From Bryobacteraceae bacterium (GTDB taxonomy: Bacteria > Acidobacteriota > Terriglobia > Bryobacterales > Bryobacteraceae), in assembly GCA_041394945.1 (NCBI GenBank), contig JAWKHH010000003.1, forward strand, positions 310,001 through 374,000: a DNA stretch of 64,000 nucleotides. The letters are read 5' to 3'. The notes under the pieces were generated by a model, which saw only the letters and a program-made list of their open reading frames with translations, searched no databases and was not told the DNA's origin. Both the position numbers and the translations under genes were made by a program. Positions 1 through 8,558 of the stretch are shown here, in pieces (within the stretch, counting starts at the first letter, position 1; each line of letters opens with the position of its first letter).

Positions 1-1299
1 GCCGGCGGATTTCTATGGCCGCTGTTCCGGGACCTGCTGCTCTACAGCGCCGAACGGATTCCTGAGATCTCGGACCGCGTGGTGGAGATCGATCGCGCAA
101 TGCGCTGGGGCTATGCAAACACGCTCGGGCCGTTCGAGATTTGGGACGCGCTCGGCTTCGAGGACACCTTTCGCCGCATGGAGCGCGAAGGCTGCGACAT
201 TCCGCACGCCATCGTCGCGATGCGGCGCAACGGCGCGACGTCTTTCTACCAGCGCTCGGCGCCCGGCGCCCATCCGCGCACGGAGTATTTCGACCTTGGC
301 CACCAAACGCACCTGGAACTGGAGTCGCGCCCCGGAATCCTCGTGCTCTCCGATTGCAAGCGGTCCGGCGGAGTCATCAAGACCAACGCCGGGGCTTCGC
401 TCGTGGACTTGGGCGACGGCGTGGTGTGCCTCGAGTTCCACACCAAAATGAACACGCTCGGCGAGGACATCTTCGCGATGATGTACGCCGGTATCGCGGA
501 GACGGCCGCCAACGGCCAAGCGATGGTAATCGCCAATCAGGGCGGCGATTTCAGCGCCGGCGCGAACCTGATGCTCGTGCTACTGGCCGCGCAGGAAGAG
601 GAGTGGGACGATTTGTCGCTCGCCATCCAGCGCTTCCAGCAGGCCAACATGGCGATCAAGTACGCGCCGAAACCGGTGGTGGCGGCGCCGTTCGGGCGCA
701 CCCTCGGCGGCGGCGCGGAAATCTCCCTCCATGCGGCTCGCGTGCAGGCCTCGGCGGAATTGTACATGGGGCTGGTCGAAGTGGGCGTCGGCGTGATCCC
801 CGCCGGCGGAGGATGTAAGGAACTGGTGCTGCGCTGGCAGGACCCCAAGCGCGCGTTCGAGACGATCGGCTTCGCCAAAGTCTCTTCGAGCGCCGAAGAC
901 GCCCGCGATATCGGCTTCCTGCGAGAATCCGACAATGTGTCGATGAACCAGGAGCGGCTCATCGCCGACGCGAAGTCGCTGGCGCTCTCCATGGTGTCGG
1001 AGTACGTGCCGGGCGCTCCGCGCGAAGACATCGCCGTGTCGGGCGACGCCGCCTATGCGGTCATGAAGATCGGCGCGTGGATGGCGCGCCAGGGAAGCTA
1101 CATTACCGATTACGATCTCGAGGTGGCCGGCAAGCTCGCCCACGTGCTGAGCGGCGGCCGTCTCACTGGCGAACAGACGGTGAGCGAGCAGTATCTCCTC
1201 GACCTCGAGCGCGAGGCGTTCCTGAGTCTTTGCGGCAATCCGAAAACCCAGCAGAGGATGCAGCACACGCTCAAGACCGGGAAGCCTTTGCGAAACTAG
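1..1299 (+). CDS. fadN: Multifunctional 3-hydroxyacyl-CoA dehydrogenase/enoyl-CoA hydratase, 5'-truncated by window edge
   Basis: The reading frame is open from base 1, so the N-terminal NAD-binding domain lies outside the window. The visible 432 residues begin in the C-terminal 3-hydroxyacyl-CoA dehydrogenase domain ('MRWGYANTLGPFEIWDALG'). They continue into a crotonase/enoyl-CoA hydratase fold with an oxyanion-hole stretch 'NQGGDFSAGANLML' and 'PFGRTLGGGAEISLHA'. This dehydrogenase-then-hydratase order is that of Bacillus FadN rather than E. coli FadB. It should carry out hydration and oxidation of enoyl-CoA in fatty-acid beta-oxidation in the cytoplasm. It is followed after 10 bases by a thiolase and then an acyl-CoA dehydrogenase, matching the fadNAE operon. 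The name is by homology of domain order and synteny. Confidence 0.9.
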   Translation, partial: AGGFLWPLFRDLLLYSAERIPEISDRVVEIDRAMRWGYANTLGPFEIWDALGFEDTFRRMEREGCDIPHAIVAMRRNGATSFYQRSAPGAHPRTEYFDLGHQTHLELESRPGILVLSDCKRSGGVIKTNAGASLVDLGDGVVCLEFHTKMNTLGEDIFAMMYAGIAETAANGQAMVIANQGGDFSAGANLMLVLLAAQEEEWDDLSLAIQRFQQANMAIKYAPKPVVAAPFGRTLGGGAEISLHAARVQASAELYMGLVEVGVGVIPAGGGCKELVLRWQDPKRAFETIGFAKVSSSAEDARDIGFLRESDNVSMNQERLIADAKSLALSMVSEYVPGAPREDIAVSGDAAYAVMKIGAWMARQGSYITDYDLEVAGKLAHVLSGGRLTGEQTVSEQYLLDLEREAFLSLCGNPKTQQRMQHTLKTGKPLRN

Positions 1300-1309
1300 G
1301 AGCGAAATC

Positions 1310-2485
<1,176 letters not shown>

Positions 2486-2500
2486 GAAGGAGGCCCACGA

Positions 2501-4267
2501 ATGGCCGCACCAGCCACTGTCAGCAATTCCATCGGCGGCGGTTTCCTGCTGCGGGAAACACCCGCGGAGGAAGTTTTCACCCCGGAGGATTTCACCGACG
2601 AACACCTGGCCATTGCCCGTACCACCGACGAATTCTTCGAAAAGGAAGTGGCGCCGAACCTGGAAGCGATCCAGCATCACGAGCCCGGCGTCGCGGTCGG
2701 CATTTTGCGCAAGTCGGCCGAACTCGGCCTCACCGCGGTTGTGGTTCCCGAACGCTTCGGCGGCATGGAAATGGATTTCACCTCCGCCATGGTGGTCGCC
2801 GAGCACCTCGCCCGCGACGGATCTTATTCCGGCTGGCACGGCGGCCACAGCGGCATCGGAACGCTCCCGTTGCTGTTGTTCGGCACTGAGGATCAGAAGC
2901 AGCGCTATCTCCCACGTCTGGCGAGCGCCGAACTCGTGGGCGCCTACTGCCTGAGCGAACCGCAAGCCGGCTCCGACGCGCTGGCGGCGAAGACGCGCGC
3001 AGACCTGAGCGAAGACGGCGCCCACTACATCCTCAACGGCCAGAAGATGTGGATCACCAACGGCGGCGCGGCGGATCTGTTCACCGTTTTCGCCAAGATC
3101 GGCGGGGAACAGTTCAGCGCGTTTCTCGTGGAGCGCGCCTGGCCCGGCGTTTCCTCCGGCGCCGAAGAAAGAAAGATGGGCATCAAGGGCAGCTCGACCA
3201 CGGCCGTCTATTTCGACAACGTCCGCGTGCCGAAGGAGAACCTGCTCGGCGAGCCCGGCCGCGGACACATCATCGCATTCAACATTCTGAATATCGGCCG
3301 GCTGAAACTGGGCCCGGGTACGGTGGGCGGCGCCAAACGCGTGCTGGCGGAGTGCCTCAAGTACTCGAAAGAACGGGTGGCGTTCGGCAAACCCATCGGC
3401 GAGTTCGGAATGATCCGGCACAAGCTGGCCGAGATGGCGATTCGCATCTTCGCGTCGGAGACGATGAGTTACCGCGTAAATGGAATGATCGAGAGCCTGC
3501 TCCACGATTTTTCCTGGGACATGCCGGATGCCTCCAACGTGATGATGAAGGCGGTGGAGGAGTTCGCCGCTGAGTGTTCCTTCGTCAAAGTGTTCGCGAG
3601 CGAGGTGCTCGACTACGTCGCCGACGAAGGCGTCCAGATCCATGGCGGCTACGGCTACCATCAGGACTATCTCGTCGAGCGCGCGTATCGCGATTCGCGC
3701 ATCAACCGCATCTTCGAAGGCACCAACGAGATCAACCGGATGCTGTCGGCCGGGATGCTGCTGAAGCGCGCGCAGCGCGGCCGCCTGGGCCTCGTCGAGG
3801 CGGTGAAGAAGCTGCAGGGCGAGATCCTTTCCGGTCCTTCGGCCAGCGGCGGCGGCGCTGAACGGACGCTCGTGGCCAACGCGAAGAAGGTGGCGCTGCT
3901 GTGCCTGGGAGTGGCCTATCAACGCTACCTCACGACACTCGATGAGCAACAGGAGATCCTCGCCGCCATCGCCGATATCTGCATCCAGGCGTTCGCGATG
4001 GAGTCCGTCGTGTTGCGCGCCGAGCGCATTGAGGCCGGCGGCAAAGGCGCCATCGCCTCCGGCATGGCCGCCGTATTCGCCCGGGAAGCGATGGAGGAGG
4101 TTGAACGGTCCGCGCGCGCGGTGATCGCCGGGTGCGCCGAAGGCGACGATCTTCGCATGAACCTCACCGTATTGCGGCGCTTCACGAAGTTCGAGCCGGT
4201 GAATGCGATCGCGATGCGGCGCGCCATCGCCGGGCGATTGATGGAAGCCGGCAAGTACATCCTGTAG
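2501..4267 (+). CDS. fadE: Acyl-CoA dehydrogenase, long form
   Basis: The 588-residue protein has an acyl-CoA dehydrogenase core over roughly residues 30-410, with FAD/substrate-contact motifs 'YCLSEPQAGSDA' and 'MWITNGG' and the C-terminal ACAD signature 'QIHGGYGYHQDYLVERAYRD'. A further region of about 170 residues follows, as in Bacillus FadE-type enzymes. It catalyses the first oxidation of acyl-CoA in beta-oxidation and is expected to pass electrons to ETF. A strong AGGAGG site precedes the ATG. It is the third gene of the fadN-fadA-fadE-like operon. A long open frame on the opposite strand is a codon-bias shadow. Confidence 0.93.
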   Translation: MAAPATVSNSIGGGFLLRETPAEEVFTPEDFTDEHLAIARTTDEFFEKEVAPNLEAIQHHEPGVAVGILRKSAELGLTAVVVPERFGGMEMDFTSAMVVAEHLARDGSYSGWHGGHSGIGTLPLLLFGTEDQKQRYLPRLASAELVGAYCLSEPQAGSDALAAKTRADLSEDGAHYILNGQKMWITNGGAADLFTVFAKIGGEQFSAFLVERAWPGVSSGAEERKMGIKGSSTTAVYFDNVRVPKENLLGEPGRGHIIAFNILNIGRLKLGPGTVGGAKRVLAECLKYSKERVAFGKPIGEFGMIRHKLAEMAIRIFASETMSYRVNGMIESLLHDFSWDMPDASNVMMKAVEEFAAECSFVKVFASEVLDYVADEGVQIHGGYGYHQDYLVERAYRDSRINRIFEGTNEINRMLSAGMLLKRAQRGRLGLVEAVKKLQGEILSGPSASGGGAERTLVANAKKVALLCLGVAYQRYLTTLDEQQEILAAIADICIQAFAMESVVLRAERIEAGGKGAIASGMAAVFAREAMEEVERSARAVIAGCAEGDDLRMNLTVLRRFTKFEPVNAIAMRRAIAGRLMEAGKYIL

Positions 4268-4269
4268 CG

Positions 4270-4737
4270 GTGCCCTCGCCGAAAGCACCCCTGCCGAAAG
4301 TGATCTTGCTGGTGGGCCTGCCCGGTTCCGGGAAGTCGACATGGGCCGCGGAACAGGGCTTGCCAGTGCTTTCTTCCGACGCCGTGCGCGGGCTGCTCGC
4401 CGACGATGAACGCGATCAGACGATCCACGCGAAGGTGTTCGCCGCCATCCGCTACCTGCTGCGGCAACGCGTTGCGATCGGGCGCCTGGTAACTTGCATC
4501 GACGCCACGCACCTCACCCCGCGCGAACGGCGCCCCTACCTGCGAATGACGGGCGTCCAAGTAGAGGCGGTCTGGTTCGACGTCCCGGTGGAGGTCTGCA
4601 AGGAGCGTAACCGCGGCCGGGCGCGAGTGGTGCCGGAGGCGGTCATCGACGCCATGGCGGCGCGCATGGTGCGGCCGGCGCGCGCCGAGGGGTTCGCGCG
4701 CGTCCGAGTGGTCCGGAACGCGGGTCCACGCCTTTGA
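4270..4737 (+). CDS. Small P-loop ATPase/kinase (polynucleotide kinase- or zeta-like)
   Basis: The 155-residue product begins with a P-loop 'VILLVGLPGSGKSTWA' (Walker A GLPGSGKST, about residues 16-24). It continues with features of the AAA_33/zeta-type kinase fold: 'SSDAVRGLLADD', 'CIDATHLTPRERRPYL' and an Arg-rich lid 'CKERNRGRARVVPEAVID'. The GTG at 4270, two bases after the fadE stop, is preferred because upstream codons overlap fadE in a different frame. The substrate cannot be told; RNA 5'-ends, small metabolites or nucleotide sugars are all known for the fold. The tight spacing suggests co-transcription with the beta-oxidation genes. Confidence 0.75.
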   Translation: MPSPKAPLPKVILLVGLPGSGKSTWAAEQGLPVLSSDAVRGLLADDERDQTIHAKVFAAIRYLLRQRVAIGRLVTCIDATHLTPRERRPYLRMTGVQVEAVWFDVPVEVCKERNRGRARVVPEAVIDAMAARMVRPARAEGFARVRVVRNAGPRL

Positions 4738-4760
4738 CTTATTTAAGTCGCCGCGATACT
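4734..4760 (+). promoter_or_regulatory. Promoter with embedded palindromic operator for the vapBC pair
   Basis: A TTGACT hexamer (4734-4739) and a GATACT hexamer (4755-4760) are separated by 15 bases and resemble -35 and -10 elements. Between and overlapping them is a perfect inverted repeat GACTTA-TT-TAAGTC at 4736-4749. Ribbon-helix-helix antitoxins bind such palindromes to repress their own operon, so this is a likely VapB operator. The predicted transcript would start only a few bases before the ATG at 4770. This is inferred from sequence pattern only. Confidence 0.5.
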
Positions 4761-4769
4761 CTGAGGTCG

Positions 4770-5015
4770 ATGAAAGCGCGGCGAACAAGTATCGACATCC
4801 CGGAAACGCTGCACCGGAAACTGCGCGAAGCCGCCGCCAGGCGGGGGTGCTCAGCGCGCCAGTTGATCCTGGAGAGCATTGAGCGCGTGGTTGCCGAAGC
4901 GAATCCCACTACTCCCCGGCGGCGGCTCGACCTCAGCAAGCCGATCGTGCCTTCTCGCGGCAGGCCGTTCAATCTGACCTCCGAGCAGATTCATGAGCTT
5001 ATTGTGTTTCCCTGA
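4770..5015 (+). CDS. vapB: VapB-type antitoxin, ribbon-helix-helix-like
   Basis: This 81-residue protein starts 'MKARRTSIDIPETLHRKLRE', a ribbon-helix-helix pattern (short beta strand followed by two helices). Its C-terminal tail 'RGRPFNLTSEQIHEL' is of the toxin-neutralising kind. A TTG start at 4734 is also open, but it would begin inside the promoter/palindrome, so the ATG at 4770 with GAGG just upstream is preferred. The end overlaps the toxin gene by 23 bases, as is normal for TA operons. The predicted role is DNA-binding autorepressor and inhibitor of the PIN toxin encoded next. Confidence 0.75.
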   Translation: MKARRTSIDIPETLHRKLREAAARRGCSARQLILESIERVVAEANPTTPRRRLDLSKPIVPSRGRPFNLTSEQIHELIVFP

Positions 5016-5424
5016 CGTCAATGTCTGGCTGGCGCTGTCAATGGGCGGCCACGCCCAGAGACAAGTCGCGGTGGACTGGTGGCGAAACGATCACTCAGAC
5101 ACGATTGCTTTTTGCCGCCTGACGCAAGTGAGTGTTCTTCGCCTCCTCACGACGGCGGAAGCCATGAACGGGAAGCCTCTGACGATGCCGCAAGCGTGGG
5201 CAGCCTACGACCAGTTCTTCGGAGACGATCGCGTCCGCCTTGCACCGGAACCTCCCGAAGTCGAACTCTGCCTCCGCCGCATGAGTTCCCTGCGGCGCGC
5301 CTCACCCAAGCTTTGGGCGGACGCCTACCTATCCGCCTGCGCGGAGGCCGCCGGTGGAACCGTCATTACCTTCGATCGCGCCCTCGCCCGGCGGGCTCCG
5401 CGTTCCCTTCTGCTCACCCGCTGA
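4993..5424 (+). CDS. vapC: VapC-type PIN-domain ribonuclease toxin
   Basis: The 143-residue protein matches the mycobacterial-type PIN toxin subfamily. It has Asp8 in 'FPDVNVWLALS', the characteristic 'CRLTQVSVLRLLT', Asp110 in 'KLWADAYLSACA' and Asp128 in 'VITFDRALAR'. These acidic residues bind the metal used for RNA cleavage in the family. Length and motifs indicate an intact toxin. It overlaps the antitoxin at 4770-5015 by 23 bases, so the two should be translationally coupled. Its RNA target cannot be inferred. Confidence 0.85.
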   Translation: MSLLCFPDVNVWLALSMGGHAQRQVAVDWWRNDHSDTIAFCRLTQVSVLRLLTTAEAMNGKPLTMPQAWAAYDQFFGDDRVRLAPEPPEVELCLRRMSSLRRASPKLWADAYLSACAEAAGGTVITFDRALARRAPRSLLLTR

Positions 5425-5433
5425 CCGTTCCCA

Positions 5434-5455
5434 CCTCGCATACAATGGTGCGAGG
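5434..5455 (+). promoter_or_regulatory. Hairpin/palindrome enclosing a TACAAT -10-like element
   Basis: A 7-base inverted repeat (5434-5440 CCTCGCA, 5449-5455 TGCGAGG) flanks the 8-base loop TACAATGG. TACAAT (5441-5446) fits a -10 element, and the ATG of the next gene lies at 5464. The palindrome could be an operator over the -10 box, or a weak terminator for the preceding toxin gene. No T-tract follows, which disfavours a terminator. Confidence 0.35.
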
Positions 5456-5463
5456 AAATTCCC

Positions 5464-6813
5464 ATGAACCGACGCAATCTCCTTAAGATCACCGGCTCGG
5501 CGGCCGTCACGGCCGCCCTCGCGAAGAAAGAGGCCCAAGGCGCCGCCCTCGCCGCGCAGGCCGCCCGTGGGGCGCCGTCGCCAAAGATCAAAGACGTCCA
5601 GGTGATCGCCACCGCCCCGGCGGGCCTCCGCCTCGTCGTCGTGAAGGTGACCACGGACCAGGACGGCCTCTACGGCTACGGCTGCGGCACCTACACACAG
5701 CGCGCCGACCTCGTGGTGCCCGCCGTGGAAAAGTACCTGAAGCCGCTGCTCGTCGGCCGCCCCGCCGACCGCATCGAGGACCTCTGGCAAGCCATGTACA
5801 ACTCCTCCTACTGGCGCAACGGCCCGGTTCTCAACAACGCCATCAGCGGCGTTGACCAGGCGTTGTGGGACATCAAGGGCCGGCAGTGCGGCGTGCCCGT
5901 GTATCAACTCCTGGGTGGCAAGGTGCGCGAGGCGGCCGATTGCTACGGCCACGCCTCCGGGCAGGAGATCCCGCAAGTGATCGAGAGCGCGCGCAGCTAC
6001 ATGTCGCGCGGATTCCGCCACGTTCGCGTTCAGATCGGCATGCCGGCGGGGATGTCCGGATACGGCAGCCGTTCCGGCGCGTCCGGAAACACGGGCTCAC
6101 TCCACAACGACCCGGTCTACGAGCCCGCCATCTACATCCGCCGCGCGCTGAAGATGTTCGAGGCGTGCCGCAAGGAGTTGGGCGACGAGATCGAGCTCTG
6201 CCACGACGTCCACGAGCGGATCAGCCCGACGCAGGCTCTGCTGTTCTGCAAGGACGTGGAGCAGTTCAAACTCTTCTTCCTCGAAGATCCGTTCTCACCG
6301 GAGGACCTCGCCTGGTTCCGGCTGACGCGCCAGCAGTGCGCCACACCGATCGCGATGGGCGAGCTCTTCAATTCGCCGCACGAATGGAGCCCGTTGATTG
6401 CCGAAAGGCTCATCGACTTCATCCGCGTGCACGTGACGCAGGCCGGCGGACTCACGCCGTGCCGCAAGATGGCGATCATGGGCGAGGCATTCGGCGTGAA
6501 AACGGCTTGGCACGGTCCGGGCGACGTCTCGCCGATCGGCCACGCCGCCAACGTGACGCTCGACTTGGTCTCGTGGAACTTCGGGATTCAGGAATACTCG
6601 CCGTTCAACGAAGCCTCACAGGAGGTCTTCCAGGGCTGCCCGCGCATGGAGAACGGATATCTCTACGCGAACGAGAAGCCGGGCTGGGGAATTGAGGTGA
6701 ATGAGGCTGCGGCGAAGAAGTATCCGTTCGGGAGCGAGCGCGGCGATCGAGGGAAGCTCAACGGAGGCTGGGGCATCATCCGGCGGCGCGACGGCACGGT
6801 GATCAAGCAGTAG
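5464..6813 (+). CDS. Tat-exported enolase-superfamily dehydratase (mannonate dehydratase/RspA-like)
   Basis: The 449-residue protein starts with a twin-arginine-type leader 'MNRRNLLKITGSAAVTAALA'. It then has a mandelate-racemase/muconate-lactonizing fold. Likely metal ligands are Asp248 ('CHDVHERISP'), Glu274 ('FLEDPF') and Glu300 ('AMGELF'), with the active-site loop 'HGPGDVSPIGHAA' at 350-362. That set is typical of the D-mannonate dehydratase/RspA branch. It may dehydrate a sugar acid, but the substrate is not assignable and RspA-like members can be very poor catalysts. Export by Tat is inferred from the leader; family members are normally cytoplasmic. The gene stands alone, with a -10-like palindrome just upstream. 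Confidence 0.75.
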   Translation: MNRRNLLKITGSAAVTAALAKKEAQGAALAAQAARGAPSPKIKDVQVIATAPAGLRLVVVKVTTDQDGLYGYGCGTYTQRADLVVPAVEKYLKPLLVGRPADRIEDLWQAMYNSSYWRNGPVLNNAISGVDQALWDIKGRQCGVPVYQLLGGKVREAADCYGHASGQEIPQVIESARSYMSRGFRHVRVQIGMPAGMSGYGSRSGASGNTGSLHNDPVYEPAIYIRRALKMFEACRKELGDEIELCHDVHERISPTQALLFCKDVEQFKLFFLEDPFSPEDLAWFRLTRQQCATPIAMGELFNSPHEWSPLIAERLIDFIRVHVTQAGGLTPCRKMAIMGEAFGVKTAWHGPGDVSPIGHAANVTLDLVSWNFGIQEYSPFNEASQEVFQGCPRMENGYLYANEKPGWGIEVNEAAAKKYPFGSERGDRGKLNGGWGIIRRRDGTVIKQ

Positions 6814-6816
6814 CCG

Positions 6817-7033
6817 CTACCATCCGATTCGGCGGATGCCGCGAACCCGGTCGAAATGCTCATCGCGCGCAACGATCGGGAGGTCGTGTTCCCGCGCCAG
6901 CGCCGCGATCCGGATCTCGTTGCCGGGAATCGGCGTGCCGGCATTCTTCAGCTCCTGGGCGTACCAGGGCGTAGTAGCTGGCCGTGGCCCGCTCAACCGG
7001 CAGGATACGAAATGCCGGGCATCCACCGTTCAT
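6817..7033 (-). pseudogene. VapC PIN toxin remnant (internal deletion plus frameshift)
   Basis: From an ATG at 7033, two bases after the antitoxin stop, the frame reads 'MNGGCPAFRILPVERATASYYALVR' and then goes out of frame. The PIN C-terminal half resumes in another frame as 'ELKNAGTPIPGNEIRIAALA' to a TAG at 6817. Removing one G from the GGG at 6957-6959 restores 'YALVRQELKNAGTPIP'. A normal VapC has about 60 more residues, including the first catalytic Asp, before the 'FRILPV' segment; these are absent. The gene is therefore dead in two ways. The coordinates span the recognisable remnant. Confidence 0.75.
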
Positions 7034-7035
7034 CC

Positions 7036-7251
7036 TCAATCGCTTGATTGATTCGAACGTTCTCCCGATGGAATCGGCGCAAGCCCCCCAAAGGCGCCCA
7101 TCCACGGCGGCTCCTGACTGGCTTCCTCGCGAACACCGAGTTTGGCGGCGACGGCCTCTGTTACGAATTCCTTGAGACTCTTCCCTTCTCCGGCCGCGGT
7201 GGCCTTTGCTCGGCGGAACAAGGCGTCCGGAATCTCAATCGTTGTCTTCAT
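7036..7251 (-). CDS. vapB: VapB-type antitoxin, now without an active toxin
   Basis: This 71-residue protein, 'MKTTIEIPDALFRRAKATAA', is a classic VapB/ribbon-helix-helix antitoxin. The C-terminal tail around 'PPWMGAFGGLA' is the type that inserts into the PIN active site. The frame continues open upstream of the ATG at 7251 only as antisense to the transporter gene, so this start is chosen. Its cognate toxin immediately downstream is a pseudogene. The antitoxin may persist as a solitary repressor or as an anti-addiction factor. Confidence 0.8.
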   Translation of the reverse strand: MKTTIEIPDALFRRAKATAAGEGKSLKEFVTEAVAAKLGVREEASQEPPWMGAFGGLAPIPSGERSNQSSD

Positions 7252-7268
7252 CGACCCATTTCCCGTAA

Positions 7269-8555
7269 TTATGGGTTCGATGACTCCCGCCACAACGGCA
7301 GCGCCAGCACGGCCCACAGCGCCGCCGGCACCAGGATCAACACCCCAACGGCAATACTGACGTGGCGGATCGCGGCGCCAGCATCCACCGCAGATCCGGA
7401 GAGCCAGGTGCTCGCCGTCATCGCCATCACCAGGAACGCGAAGTCGGCGGAGAACACGCGTCCGCGAAACCGGTCGTCGGCCTGATGCTGAATCATTGTG
7501 GTCGAGAACACCCAGATCGTCGCCCCGCCGGCGTGCGCCAGAGTCACGCAGGCCATCGCCGTGAGAATATCCGGCGCGAACGCAAGCGCCACGTAGCCCG
7601 CCGAGGCGGCAAAGAACCCGAATAGAATCCCGCGGCGTAAGCGCCGATGGTCGCCGCTTGCCCAGTAACCGCCGAGCACGGGCCCGATCAGCGACCCCAC
7701 GCCCCGCGCACCCATCAGCAGACTCATCCCGAGCATCGCGCTCGCTCCCATGCGGAACACGCGCTCGCCGAAGACCGAGAGGATGATGTAGTTCGCGCCC
7801 ATGAACCCGAGCCCGGCCTTGGAAAGCAGCGTCGCCAGCAGCCGCTTGTGGTGGAAGATGTAACGGAAGCCCTCGACGACGGGCGAAAAGTCGAACAGAT
7901 CCGCCACTCGCAGCGGCGGCATGTTGGCCGCGTGAGGCTCCTCCACTCGCATCCGCATGATCAGCACCGCCGACACGAGAAAGGTCCCCGCGTTGATCAC
8001 GAACACCGCGTTCCGTCCCAGCCACACGCCGAGCAGGCCGCCGAGCGCGGACCCGATCGCCAGATTGAACGACCATGTCGTCGACGAGAGCGTGTTCGCC
8101 ACCAACGTCTCCCTCCGCGACGAGACGAGGTTCGGCAGTAGCGCGCTACGGCCCGGCTCGAAGAATCCCCACATCGCCGTCTCCAGAACGAGGAGCACGT
8201 AGAGCGGCCAGATCGACTCCAGATGCACGGCCCAGAGCATCGCGCCGACGATGGCGAAGCGGGCGAAGTCCGCGCCGATCATCACCGAGCAGCGCCGAAG
8301 CCGGTCATTCACCACGCCCGCCATCGGCGACACCAGCATCTGCGGCAGCGTCTGCAGGATCACCGCCGTCGCCACGCTGCGCGCCATCCCGGTGCGCTCG
8401 AGCAGCAGATCGTAGATCACCACCGCGTACAGCCAATCCCCGATCTCGCTCACGATCTGAGCCATCCACAACAGGCGATAGTTGCGGTTGGTGCGGAGGA
8501 GAGTGGCGTACTCGCGCCAGCCGAGGCGCGAAGGAGAATCGCTCTCGGCGATCAT
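7269..8555 (-). CDS. MFS transporter (EntS/MFS_3-like exporter)
   Basis: The 428-residue protein has about 12 hydrophobic segments and the MFS loop motif 'GVVNDRLRRCSVMIGADFAR' after helix 2. The N-terminal 'LLRTNRNYRLLWMAQIVSEIGDWL' is characteristic of the MFS_3 branch related to enterobactin and drug exporters. It is an inner-membrane secondary transporter, probably an exporter; the substrate is unknown. It begins 3 bases after the trpS stop on the same strand, so the two are likely co-transcribed. Confidence 0.85.
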   Translation of the reverse strand: MIAESDSPSRLGWREYATLLRTNRNYRLLWMAQIVSEIGDWLYAVVIYDLLLERTGMARSVATAVILQTLPQMLVSPMAGVVNDRLRRCSVMIGADFARFAIVGAMLWAVHLESIWPLYVLLVLETAMWGFFEPGRSALLPNLVSSRRETLVANTLSSTTWSFNLAIGSALGGLLGVWLGRNAVFVINAGTFLVSAVLIMRMRVEEPHAANMPPLRVADLFDFSPVVEGFRYIFHHKRLLATLLSKAGLGFMGANYIILSVFGERVFRMGASAMLGMSLLMGARGVGSLIGPVLGGYWASGDHRRLRRGILFGFFAASAGYVALAFAPDILTAMACVTLAHAGGATIWVFSTTMIQHQADDRFRGRVFSADFAFLVMAMTASTWLSGSAVDAGAAIRHVSIAVGVLILVPAALWAVLALPLWRESSNP

Positions 8556-8558
8556 CGG

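Noticed and set aside
4734..4769. TTG start extending the VapB antitoxin by 12 residues
   Set aside because: It would begin inside the promoter-palindrome; the ATG at 4770 has a GAGG site and the RHH pattern starts there.
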